A stretch of 8,019 nucleotides of DNA, taken from NCBI GenBank assembly GCA_902803035.1, contig CADCON010000128.1:1-8019 (forward strand), in the 5' to 3' direction. Each line of letters begins with the position of its first letter. Within the stretch, counting starts at the first letter, position 1. A program made the position numbers and the translations under genes. Positions 1 to 6,639 of this stretch are shown here, piece after piece. Source of the DNA: an uncultured Ruminococcus sp. GTDB lineage: Bacteria > Bacillota > Clostridia > Oscillospirales > Acutalibacteraceae. Below the pieces are notes generated by a model. It saw nothing but the letters and a program-made list of their open reading frames with translations, was not told the DNA's origin and searched no databases.

Positions 1-899
1 ATCAGGTGCCGCACCCGTTTGTAGCTCAGCCGGTTGACCACCTGATCGATGTATTCCTCGTCGATCTCGCCCAGTTCCCTGCCGTAGAAGGTTTCCGTGC
101 GGAATATTTCCAGCACTTCCCCGGCTGTTTCGGCAAGAAGCATCTTGTCAAACGTCTTTCTGGATATCCTGTAATTGAAATCGAAAACCAGTGAGCGCGC
201 CAGATCGTCGCCGCAAGCCTTGTAGTATTTCTTGAACCGGTAAATGTTCAGGAAGCTCGCCAACTCGCTGCGCGTCCCCAGAAGGCTCAGCAGGTCTTCC
301 TTCGCGCTGCCGTGGAAATGCTTGTTGATCACCGATCCGGCGTAGCTGAAAAGGTGGGAATACAGCGCGTGCTCGATCATTGTGTAATCAATGGTGCCTT
401 CGTCCGTGACGGCAATATTCCGCAGGATCCTGTAAAAAACCGTTCCGCTTATGGCACGGAGGAATTCGTCATAATTCTTGGCCTGCGCCATCCGGATGGG
501 GTCCAGCCCGTCCCGCTTGACAAAGTATCGCGGCATGGCAAAGACATATTCGCTCGCTCTGCCCGCCGACAGCAGACGGAGGAATTTGAGTATCTCCCTG
601 ATCTGCGTACTGTACACCATGAAGGAACGCATATATTCCCCCGCGTCAACACGGTATTTGGAAAGCGCGGTCAGCTCGCTCTGCATAAGGTCGTCAAGCG
701 CGGCTTCCAACTGCCCGCGGTGGACATTGGAGTCGTCGATATTCCGCAGGGCGTAGGCGTAATGGGTGTTGTTCTTGAGATAGGCCGCCACCTCGGTGAC
801 CGTCTGGCACCCCAGAAGCTCGGTGATATTCTGCGCGGTCAGCCGCTTGCCAAACATCGCGCGGCTCTTGGTGAGCAGCACATTGGAGGCTTGTGACAT
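1..899 (-). CDS. V-type ATP synthase subunit C (V0D/AC39 family), 3' end cut by window
   Basis: The minus-strand frame from ATG at 899 stays open for 299 codons to the window edge. The protein begins MSQASNVLLTKSRAMFGKRL, is rich in helix, and has the layout of bacterial/archaeal V-ATPase subunit C (subunit d of eukaryotes). Supporting features are an N-terminal basic 'KSRAMFGKRL' segment, a 'HRGQLEAALD' helix near residue 61, and a later 'FLNIYRFKKYY' segment near residue 213, which matches the 'IYRLKYY' style of the family. In this family the subunit forms the funnel linking the central rotor stalk to the membrane proteolipid ring. The family usually runs about 325 to 370 residues, so only a short C-terminal piece is missing. 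The start codon overlaps the stop of the upstream stalk gene (TAATG), and GGGAG lies about 10 bases upstream (914..910), so translation is probably coupled. The family call comes from recognition of the protein, not a search. Confidence 0.82.
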   Translation of the reverse strand, partial: MSQASNVLLTKSRAMFGKRLTAQNITELLGCQTVTEVAAYLKNNTHYAYALRNIDDSNVHRGQLEAALDDLMQSELTALSKYRVDAGEYMRSFMVYSTQIREILKFLRLLSAGRASEYVFAMPRYFVKRDGLDPIRMAQAKNYDEFLRAISGTVFYRILRNIAVTDEGTIDYTMIEHALYSHLFSYAGSVINKHFHGSAKEDLLSLLGTRSELASFLNIYRFKKYYKACGDDLARSLVFDFNYRISRKTFDKMLLAETAGEVLEIFRTETFYGRELGEIDEEYIDQVVNRLSYKRVRHL

Positions 900-1216
900 T
901 ATTTATCATCTCCCGTGGCGCGCGCGACAATGGCACTCACCCATTCGTCGCCCTTCTCGGCGTAAAGCGCGTCAAGCTGACGCTGCGTTTCCTTCTGGCG
1001 TTCGAGGATCGCCTTGAGTTCCATTTCGGCGTTTCTTGCCTCCGCCTTCCGGATGAGCGCCACACGTTCATCCGCCTTGTCACGGTAGGCGCGGCGAAGC
1101 TCTTCCTTCTTGGCCCGGATCCTGTCCTCGGAGCCGACGCGCAGCCGCTTGGCTTCGTCGGTCAGCTCGCGGGCGCGTTTATCCATCTCCACAATGCGTT
1201 CGACCATATCCTGCAT
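899..1216 (-). CDS. V-type ATPase coiled-coil stalk subunit (G/H-like), small
   Basis: This is a short, highly charged, all-helical protein of 105 residues starting MQDMVERIVEMDKRARELTD. It has almost continuous heptad-like spacing of hydrophobic residues among Lys, Arg and Glu, and no membrane segment or signal. Its size, composition and position directly before subunit C fit the peripheral-stalk subunit G/H (NtpF/AhaH type), which pairs with subunit E to hold the catalytic head still against rotor torque. I chose the ATG at 1216 because AAGGTG lies 7 bases upstream; an in-frame TTG at 1237 would add seven residues but has no comparable ribosome-binding site. It is the first gene after a strong promoter and ends in a one-base overlap with the next start. 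Coiled-coil proteins of this kind diverge quickly, so the assignment leans on context; a generic coiled-coil protein remains possible. Confidence 0.72.
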   Translation of the reverse strand: MQDMVERIVEMDKRARELTDEAKRLRVGSEDRIRAKKEELRRAYRDKADERVALIRKAEARNAEMELKAILERQKETQRQLDALYAEKGDEWVSAIVARATGDDK

Positions 1217-1223
1217 CAATTGG

Positions 1224-1229
1224 CACCTT
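1224..1229 (-). promoter_or_regulatory. Ribosome-binding site of the G/H-like stalk gene
   Basis: AAGGTG on the minus strand stands 7 bases before the ATG at 1216. It decides the start in favour of that ATG over the upstream in-frame TTG at 1237. Confidence 0.65.
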
Positions 1230-1286
1230 GCTTTCAAAGGCTTTTTTCAAGCCGCATTTCTCAAAATAACATGGGTTTATTTGTTT

Positions 1287-1315
1287 ATTATACCGCAAAA
1301 CACGCCATTATTCAA
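1287..1315 (-). promoter_or_regulatory. Sigma-A type promoter of the V-ATPase operon
   Basis: Reading the minus strand, the -35 box TTGAAT (1315..1310, four of six consensus bases) is followed after exactly 17 bases by a perfect -10 box TATAAT (1292..1287). Transcription would start near 1280, giving a leader of about 63 bases before the ATG at 1216. The site lies between the terminator of the methyltransferase and the first V-ATPase gene, exactly where an operon promoter is needed. The sequence around it is AT-rich compared with the flanking genes. I saw no clear operator or riboswitch in the leader. Confidence 0.8.
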
Positions 1316-1372
1316 GCCCACAATGCACTAAAAGAAATTCGATTTTTTCGGCAATTCTGTTAATGAGGGCAG

Positions 1373-1408
1373 AAAAAAGCCCCGCGCGGCCAAAAAGCCG
1401 TACAGGGC
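1373..1408 (-). terminator. Intrinsic terminator after the methyltransferase gene
   Basis: On the minus strand the arms GCCCTGTACGGC (1408..1397) and GCCGCGCGGGGC (1390..1379) pair over 12 positions with one A-C mismatch and two G-U pairs. They enclose a 6-base loop and are followed at once by six T (1378..1373). It begins about 25 bases after the TGA of the methyltransferase. This separates that gene from the V-ATPase operon, which has its own promoter just downstream. Confidence 0.88.
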
Positions 1409-1432
1409 GTATGGTTGATGTTCAGCGGTATC

Positions 1433-2188
1433 TCAGAGCGGTCTGACCGCTCTGGTGGCGATAAAGGACGGAATATTCATCTCATGCAGCCTTCCCTCGC
1501 CGTTGGTGTCCTCATAGAGGTCGGTCAGACAGAATCCCGCCCGGAGCTGGCCGCCAATCTGTTCCTCCAGCGTATGCGAGAACTGAATGCCGCCGTCACA
1601 CGCCTCCAACTGGCGCATCTGTTCCGGATTTTGAAGGGGATTGAAGGGCAGGGAATTCACTACTTCCCGCTCGTCGTCACCATCGAAAAGAAAATTGACG
1701 CCGTTGTCCAATCCCGCCAGAAGCACTCCGCCGGGTCTGAGCACTCTGAAGCATTCCCGCCAGATCGGTTCCACCTCTTCCACGTAGCAATTCGACACGG
1801 GATGAAATATCAGGTCAAAGCTCCCGTCCGCGAACGGCAGCGGCTTGGTCATGTCGGCTTTGACAACGCAAATGGAATATCCTTCCCGCTCTGCAACCAT
1901 CCTCTCGCTCTGAAGCTGCCGGTGGGAATAATCCAGAACGGTACATTCCGCGCCGAGAGCGGCAAATACAGGCATCTGCTGGCCGCCGCCGCTGGCAAGC
2001 CCCAACACCCTTTGACCTTGAAGATCGCCAAACCATTCGTGCGGCACCCATCTGACCGGCGTCAGCCTGACGTCCCACTCTCCCGCCTTCGCGGCTTCAA
2101 AGGCGTCATGACCGGTCGGAACGCCCCATTCCCAGCCTTCGTCCACCCATCTGTCGATTACCTCGGCGTTGATCTGCTGATAATTCAC
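1433..2188 (-). CDS. Class I SAM-dependent methyltransferase
   Basis: The 251-residue protein starts MNYQQINAEVIDRWVDEGWE and carries a Rossmann-like methyltransferase fold of the Methyltransf_11 type. Motif I is VLGLASGGG (residues 61-69), the acidic residue that binds the ribose of S-adenosylmethionine is D86 in VLDYS, motif III is ADM (111-113), and motif IV is FDLIFHP (124-130). 'FRVLRPGG' (147-154) is the usual post-motif turn. The GTG at 2188 is preferred because AGAAGGTG lies just upstream. The longer reading from ATG at 2233 would start inside a terminator hairpin and adds residues that do not look like the family. No targeting signal or membrane segment is present, so it should be cytoplasmic. 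The substrate cannot be told from the sequence; small molecule, lipid, RNA and protein targets all remain possible. It looks like a single-gene unit between two hairpins. Confidence 0.88.
   Translation of the reverse strand: MNYQQINAEVIDRWVDEGWEWGVPTGHDAFEAAKAGEWDVRLTPVRWVPHEWFGDLQGQRVLGLASGGGQQMPVFAALGAECTVLDYSHRQLQSERMVAEREGYSICVVKADMTKPLPFADGSFDLIFHPVSNCYVEEVEPIWRECFRVLRPGGVLLAGLDNGVNFLFDGDDEREVVNSLPFNPLQNPEQMRQLEACDGGIQFSHTLEEQIGGQLRAGFCLTDLYEDTNGEGRLHEMNIPSFIATRAVRPL
1434..1454. repeat. Perfect 10-bp inverted repeat at the methyltransferase stop codon
   Basis: Arms of 10 bases flank a single central base (CAGAGCGGTC, then A, then GACCGCTCTG on the minus strand). The repeat covers the last codons of the methyltransferase and the first two bases of its TGA. 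As RNA it could fold with a 3- to 5-base loop. No T-run follows, so it is not a terminator by itself; the true terminator lies about 25 bases further on. The role is unknown. Confidence 0.6.
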
Positions 2189-2195
2189 TCCATTG

Positions 2196-2203
2196 CACCT
2201 TCT
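2196..2203 (-). promoter_or_regulatory. Ribosome-binding site of the methyltransferase gene
   Basis: AGAAGGTG on the minus strand is a strong Shine-Dalgarno sequence. It lies about 7 to 9 bases before the GTG at 2188, which fixes that codon as the start. A nearer ATG at 2193 is out of frame and meets a stop after two codons. The site begins right behind the T-run of the upstream hairpin. Confidence 0.75.
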
Positions 2204-2245
2204 TAACAAAACAGACGCCCTTCGTTTATTCAAAAGGACGTCTGT
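2204..2245 (-). terminator. Intrinsic terminator closing the Opp operon, in front of the methyltransferase
   Basis: On the minus strand ACAGACGTCCTT (2245..2234) pairs with AAGGGCGTCTGT (2222..2211) over all 12 positions, with one U-G pair. The loop is 11 bases and the hairpin is followed by TTTG and TT. It begins 8 bases after the stop of the ApbE-like gene. The G-U pair makes the hairpin better on the minus-strand RNA than on the plus strand, which supports the direction. The T-run is short and interrupted, so termination may be partial and let some transcript run into the methyltransferase. Confidence 0.72.
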
Positions 2246-2253
2246 CGGATATA

Positions 2254-3546
2254 TTACTGATTTTCCGGCTGCTTGCCGATCATCTTGGCGGTGTAAGCGA
2301 TATTGCCGTCATTCAGCAGTTTTTCCACGCTGATCCCAGAGGAACTGAAAAAGACGGTGCTGTCCTTCGTAAAGGCAAAGCTGTATGGATCGCCAAGCTG
2401 TTTTTGCAGCTGCTTCGCCTGGAATTTTTCGGAAAAATACGCTTGCTTTGCCGCAAGCATTGTCGCGGCGCAGCCCATTGAATCGGATGACACAGTGAGA
2501 TTGCTCACCGCCGCCCTGCACAGTCCGTCCGACACAGCGATATACGGCGTCACCATACGCCCATCCGCGTACTGATAATACAGCGCGTCATTCGTCCTGC
2601 CCGCGGGGAAGTCGTGAAACACAACGACACTCTTCACAGCTCCGAACTGAAGCGTGGCAGCCGGATAAACCGTTTTTTCCACGCGGTCAAATACGCTGGA
2701 ATTCAGCGAAACAGAGCCGCCCAGATTTCTGGTAAATCCATCGCCACAGGAGATATACCCCTCGGTAAAGCCCGCTGCCGCCAGCCTTTCGGCCATATAG
2801 TCAGCGGCAAACGCGTTCTTCATCCAAAAGAGATCAATAAATGTTTCTATTCCGTTTTCCTTTGCATACGCAAGGTATTGATCAGATACCAGAAGCGTCG
2901 CATGACAGTCCTCTCCGAGGACGATATCTATCTGTTGGGGATCTGAGGTGTAGGCGATGATGTCGGAGATGATTTCTCGCTGTTCTTCATTGATACGGGG
3001 ATCAAGGATCGCGGCTTCGTCGTCATTCCCGCAAAAAAAGAGCGTGCTGTACTGCTCGTAAACCGGCGCCAGAAACAGCTCGCGGCTTTTGTTTTTTTGC
3101 AGAAGCGCAAGCGCGTCATACACCTCTTTTTCCAGAACAACCGGCTTGTTGACATTGGCATTCAGCATTTCCAGACCGTGAATCTCATCGTCCGCGACCG
3201 TCGCCGAAAATAGCTTTTCCGCCCGGATCGCAGCATCACCGTATATGGCAGCCAAGGTCTTGAACTGCTCCGCAGGGGAGCTGCCGTCCGCGCCCACGTT
3301 GTAATAGAAGACAAAATCGCCCGCGCACGTCGGTTCTTCCGAATGATTCGCCTCGATCTCGGTCCAGCCGGGATCACGGGAAAGCAGACCGTTGACAGCC
3401 CAGGCAAACGACAAAATACCGGCGGCAGCCAGCATAATTGCCGCTGCCGCCTTGATTTTAAAACTTTTAGGGCTTTCCTTCGCAAGATCAATGCGCTTGA
3501 TGCGCGGCTCGGAGGAATAGCCTCTCCCTGTGGTGAACCAACCCAT
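2254..3546 (-). CDS. Membrane-anchored ApbE-like protein with degenerate motifs
   Basis: The protein has 430 residues. A basic cytoplasmic tail (1-30) is followed by one membrane helix (about 31-51) with no lipobox cysteine, then a large domain likely outside the membrane. That domain follows the layout of ApbE/FAD:protein FMN transferase. The parallels are the strand-helix start 'FVFYYNVGADG' (78-88), 'AEKLFSATVADDEIHGLEML' (109-128), 'IDLFWMKNAFAADYMAERLA' (237-256) in place of DLGGIAKGYAAD, 'YISCGDGFTRNLGG' (264-277) in place of the NLGG strand, and 'SSDSMGCAATML' (353-364) in place of the ADALATAL metal site. The GG pair, the H-IIDPKTG FAD motif and the metal-site Thr are missing, while Asp355 remains. 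Active members attach FMN to extracytoplasmic redox proteins; this copy may be inactive and keep only a binding role. It starts 4 bases after the OppF stop with a poor ribosome-binding site, so translation is probably coupled. The ApbE link is my own reading of the pattern and needs a profile search. Confidence 0.65.
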   Translation of the reverse strand: MGWFTTGRGYSSEPRIKRIDLAKESPKSFKIKAAAAIMLAAAGILSFAWAVNGLLSRDPGWTEIEANHSEEPTCAGDFVFYYNVGADGSSPAEQFKTLAAIYGDAAIRAEKLFSATVADDEIHGLEMLNANVNKPVVLEKEVYDALALLQKNKSRELFLAPVYEQYSTLFFCGNDDEAAILDPRINEEQREIISDIIAYTSDPQQIDIVLGEDCHATLLVSDQYLAYAKENGIETFIDLFWMKNAFAADYMAERLAAAGFTEGYISCGDGFTRNLGGSVSLNSSVFDRVEKTVYPAATLQFGAVKSVVVFHDFPAGRTNDALYYQYADGRMVTPYIAVSDGLCRAAVSNLTVSSDSMGCAATMLAAKQAYFSEKFQAKQLQKQLGDPYSFAFTKDSTVFFSSSGISVEKLLNDGNIAYTAKMIGKQPENQ

Positions 3547-3550
3547 GCCG

Positions 3551-4864
3551 TCAGAGGGTTGCCGTCCAAAGCAAGATCAGGAAAAGCACCACAATCAGCA
3601 CAAAAATACCAATGCCGATGAGTGCGCCCTTGATACAGGCCTTGAAGTTGCGTATGTGATTTTTCTTCTTGAATATCAGACCGGCGATAATGCCGATGAT
3701 CGGCAGGAAGAAAGCACCGATGGTGTACCAAAGACTGCCGGTGTCGTGCAGCGGCGTTTCCAGAATGGCTTCATCCACTACATCGTTGATCGGCCCAGCT
3801 TCGGCGTCCAGCCTGGCTTTTTCCTCCTCTGTAAGAATCTTGACGGGCTTAATGGGCACACCGCGCTCACGGATCCGCTTGTACTCCGCAATTTCAGAGG
3901 GGCTGCCGTAGACAAAATGGTTGTTACCGATATCGACCAGCTCGGGACTCTCGGTGGAGTAATCATGAACGGAAGGATCATAGGTAAAGAGCTGCTTGTT
4001 CTTCTCCAGTCTGGGATCGGGAATCGGAATGGCGGAAATAAGCGAACGCGTATAGGGGTGAAGCGGGAAGTCGAAAAGTTCTTCCGCATCAGCGATCTCC
4101 ACAATATCGCCCTTATAGATAACGGCAATACGATCCGAGATAAACCGGACGATGGAAAGATCATGGGCGATAAACAGATAGGACGTGTCCATTTCCTTCT
4201 GAAATTTCTTCATCAGGTTGAGCACCTGTGCGCGAATGGAAACGTCAAGGGCGGAGATAGGCTCGTCAGCGATAACAAGCTCCGGCTCCATGACCATAGC
4301 GCGCGCTAGACCGATTCTTTGACGCTGGCCGCCGGAAAACTCATGAGGATAACGGGTCAGATGCTCCGGAAGCAAACCAACCTCCCGGATCATCTTCTCG
4401 ACCTTGGAGACACGGTCGGCTTCATTTTCAAAGAGATTGAAGTTATAAAGACCTTCGGAAATGATATAATCAACGGTGGCGCGTTCATTGAGAGACGCGG
4501 CGGGATCCTGGAACACCATCTGGATGTTCCGGATGACCTCGCGGTCAAGGCTGTGGGGGATTTTGCCGGAAATACGCACGCCCTTGTACAATATTTCGCC
4601 GTTGGCGCAGGGATTGACACGGATCACGGCTCTGCCGATGGTGGTCTTGCCGGAGCCGGATTCTCCGACCAGCGAGAATGTTTCGCCCTTGTAGATATCG
4701 AAGGAGGCGTTCTTTACCGCCCTGACAGCGGCATCGCCCTTGCCGAAGGTAATATCGACATTTCTGAGCGACAGAAGTATCTCCTTACCGTTTGTTTTAT
4801 CTATCGGGCCATGCTCCGGAAGGGTCGCAACAGTTTCTGTTTGATTGTTTTTCTTTTTAAACAC
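3551..4864 (-). CDS. oppF: OppF-like peptide ABC transporter ATP-binding protein with C-terminal membrane helices
   Basis: This is the second ATPase of the importer; it powers oligopeptide uptake with OppD at the inner face of the membrane. On a 440-residue frame from 4873, the ATPase motifs are complete: Walker A GESGSGKT (70-77), Q-loop Q122, signature FSGGQRQR (179-186), Walker B LVIADEP (199-205), D-loop ALD (208-210), switch His237 and the family HPYT (272-275). I prefer the GTG at 4864, giving 437 residues, because AGGAG lies 8 bases before it. After residue 345 comes a charged linker, then two strongly hydrophobic stretches (about 381-401 and 412-437) separated by a Lys-rich turn, which is not usual for an ABC ATPase. 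The cysteine cluster common in the C-terminus of this family is absent. The ApbE-like gene follows after 4 bases. The exact peptide or other solute is not known. Confidence 0.9.
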   Translation of the reverse strand: MFKKKNNQTETVATLPEHGPIDKTNGKEILLSLRNVDITFGKGDAAVRAVKNASFDIYKGETFSLVGESGSGKTTIGRAVIRVNPCANGEILYKGVRISGKIPHSLDREVIRNIQMVFQDPAASLNERATVDYIISEGLYNFNLFENEADRVSKVEKMIREVGLLPEHLTRYPHEFSGGQRQRIGLARAMVMEPELVIADEPISALDVSIRAQVLNLMKKFQKEMDTSYLFIAHDLSIVRFISDRIAVIYKGDIVEIADAEELFDFPLHPYTRSLISAIPIPDPRLEKNKQLFTYDPSVHDYSTESPELVDIGNNHFVYGSPSEIAEYKRIRERGVPIKPVKILTEEEKARLDAEAGPINDVVDEAILETPLHDTGSLWYTIGAFFLPIIGIIAGLIFKKKNHIRNFKACIKGALIGIGIFVLIVVLFLILLWTATL

Positions 4865-4872
4865 AGCAGACA

Positions 4873-4877
4873 CTCCT
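4873..4877 (-). promoter_or_regulatory. Ribosome-binding site of the OppF-like gene
   Basis: AGGAG overlaps the TAG stop codon of OppD (4878..4876) and stands 8 bases before the GTG at 4864. The first possible GTG (4873) would overlap this site, so the second GTG is the better start. The overlap with the OppD stop suggests translational coupling. Confidence 0.7.
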
Positions 4878-6624
4878 ATATGTTGAAAGCTTTCATCAGC
4901 TTTTCGTGTATACCCTGAATCGCTTCGGGCTTTTCGACTTGCGGTGACCTCGGGTCAAGCAGCCATGTCTTGGCAAAATGTGTCTCGCTGACCTGGAACA
5001 TCGGAGGCTCCTTGAGGGTATCTATCTTCATGCAGTAGGGATTTCTGGGGGCAAAGGGATCGCCGACGATCTTGTTGTAAAGGGACGGCGGTGTGCCTGT
5101 GATGGAATAAAGCTCGGTGTTTCGCTGCGCCAGCTGGGGAAGCGACGAAAGCAGCGCCCATGTATAGGGATGGCGAGGATCATAGAACACCTCTTCCACC
5201 TTGCCCAGCTCCACAATCTGGCCCGCATAGAGCACGGCCACGCGGTCGGCGATGTTGGCAACGACGCCGAGGTCGTGGGTGATAAATACAATGGTGTAGT
5301 TGAATTCCTTCTGCAGGTCCTTCAGAAGCTTGAGTATCTGCGCCTGAATGGTAACGTCCAGTGCGGTGGTCGGCTCATCGCAGATCAGAATCTTCGGCTG
5401 GCAGGAAAGCGCGATGGCGATAACGATTCTCTGTCTCATACCACCCGAATACTGGAAGGGGTAATCGTCGAAGCGGTTTTCGGCGTTGGGAATGCCGACC
5501 TTTTTCATCAGCTTCATGGCTCTCGCTCTCGCCTCCAGCTCGGAAACATTCTGATGCTTCATGATGATGGAGGTGATCTGCTTGCCGATGGTGATGATCG
5601 GATTGAGGGAAGTCATCGGATCCTGGAATACAGTGGCAATTCTGCTGCCACGAATGTGCATCCAGTCCTTGGAGGATTTCAGCTTGGCGAGATTGAGTAT
5701 GCCGATGCCATGCAGCTTTTCCGGCGTTTCGTCGATGTATCTCACCAGGAACGTGACGTTTTCAAATACCGCGCTGCGCTCGGACGCATCGTCAAGATTG
5801 ACGCCCAGCTTCATCGCCTCTTTGAGAGCCTTCAGGAGTTTGCCGGCCTGCTTCCTGCGCAGGATCGGTGACATTCTGGCGGTGGAAAGCACAATTTCCT
5901 TTGCGATGATCAGGTTGCGCTGATCCTGCTCCGCTGTGATATCCTGGGATATCTCCTGCTCGTATCTTGAAGAAAGCTTTTCATGCGTCTTCTTGTATTT
6001 CTGATTAAACTCCGCGTCGCCTGAGGCCTTCCGCTTCTGCTCTCTGACAGCCTTTTTCTTCTCTTCCTCAAGTGCTTTGATCTTTTCGTCGATATCGGCA
6101 ATCTGTCTGGTGGTTTCCGCGATCTTGTCCTGTTCCTTTTTAGGATCAAATGTCTGTTTGAGGTTGAAAAGCTCGGTACGCTCGAACAGAAGTGCCTGCA
6201 TACGCTTTTCAAAGTCCGCCTCCTGCTCCAGGCTCAGGGTGCTGTGGGCTTTTTTCTCGGCTTCAAGCCTGAGAATCTGGCGGTATGTCTCGCCGCCATT
6301 CTCCAACCTTGCGTATTCATTGAGTTTAGCGTGATATTCCTGTATCAGCTTGTTGAATTCTTCCGTCAAGGTTACATATGTGTCATTCAGCTCGTCGTCA
6401 TTGAAGACAAGACTTCCGTTGTCAATGAAGCCGTTGCTGTCGAGCATACCGGCGAAGGTCTTGGTAAAAACCGACTTGCCGGAGCCGGATTCACCGACGA
6501 TGGCTATCGATTCGTTCTCGTAGATATCCAGCGAAATGCCGCGGATGGCGGTCAGGATCCTGCCGCGCACGCGGAATTTCACCACTAAGTCCTTGACGGA
6601 TAACAGTATCTTATTGTCTGCCAT
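4876..6624 (-). CDS. oppD: OppD-like peptide ABC transporter ATP-binding protein with large coiled-coil insert
   Basis: At 582 residues this ATPase is far longer than the usual 320 to 360 of OppD. All motifs are present: Walker A GESGSGKS (44-51), Q-loop Q334 in TVFQDPMTSLNP, signature YSGGMRQR (392-399), Walker B ILICDEP (412-418), D-loop ALD (421-423), switch His450 and the HPYT segment (485-488). The extra length lies between Walker A and the Q-loop, where residues of about 75 to 318 form a Lys/Glu-rich, mostly helical insert with a long predicted coiled coil. The C-terminal oligopeptide domain keeps the frame 'GDPFAPRNPYCMKIDTLKEP', but the family cysteines are replaced except C531. The start is firm: AGGGAGG (6639..6633) lies 8 bases before the ATG. 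Spacing to OppC is 15 bases. The role is to drive uptake of oligopeptides or a related solute by ATP hydrolysis. The insert is in frame and the downstream motifs are intact, so it is not a frameshift. Confidence 0.92.
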   Translation of the reverse strand: MADNKILLSVKDLVVKFRVRGRILTAIRGISLDIYENESIAIVGESGSGKSVFTKTFAGMLDSNGFIDNGSLVFNDDELNDTYVTLTEEFNKLIQEYHAKLNEYARLENGGETYRQILRLEAEKKAHSTLSLEQEADFEKRMQALLFERTELFNLKQTFDPKKEQDKIAETTRQIADIDEKIKALEEEKKKAVREQKRKASGDAEFNQKYKKTHEKLSSRYEQEISQDITAEQDQRNLIIAKEIVLSTARMSPILRRKQAGKLLKALKEAMKLGVNLDDASERSAVFENVTFLVRYIDETPEKLHGIGILNLAKLKSSKDWMHIRGSRIATVFQDPMTSLNPIITIGKQITSIIMKHQNVSELEARARAMKLMKKVGIPNAENRFDDYPFQYSGGMRQRIVIAIALSCQPKILICDEPTTALDVTIQAQILKLLKDLQKEFNYTIVFITHDLGVVANIADRVAVLYAGQIVELGKVEEVFYDPRHPYTWALLSSLPQLAQRNTELYSITGTPPSLYNKIVGDPFAPRNPYCMKIDTLKEPPMFQVSETHFAKTWLLDPRSPQVEKPEAIQGIHEKLMKAFNI

Positions 6625-6639
6625 TGTGCGTTCCTCCCT

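Noticed and set aside
312..896. 194-codon plus-strand open frame
   Set aside because: It lies wholly opposite the V-ATPase subunit C gene, has no ribosome-binding site of note and its protein resembles no family; it is a mirror of the real gene's codon bias.
1239..1253. GGCTT/AAGCC hairpin in the V-ATPase leader
   Set aside because: The stem is only 5 bp and no T-run of use follows; it is too weak to call a terminator or riboswitch.
1415..2206. 263-codon plus-strand open frame
   Set aside because: It runs antisense to the methyltransferase, whose motifs are clear; the plus-strand protein has no recognisable motif.
2189..2233. Upstream ATG start for the methyltransferase (15 extra residues)
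   Set aside because: The ATG lies inside the terminator hairpin and the extra residues are unlike the family; the GTG at 2188 has a strong ribosome-binding site.
3530..4309. 259-codon plus-strand open frame
   Set aside because: It is antisense to OppF, where all ATPase motifs are intact; no supporting signals on the plus strand.
4978..5871. 297-codon plus-strand open frame
   Set aside because: It is antisense to OppD; its length follows from the GC-rich third positions of the real gene, and no family or start signal supports it.
5671..6402. Insertion sequence or frameshift as the cause of the long OppD
   Set aside because: The frame is open throughout, ends of the insert show no inverted or direct repeats that I could find, and all downstream ATPase motifs are intact.
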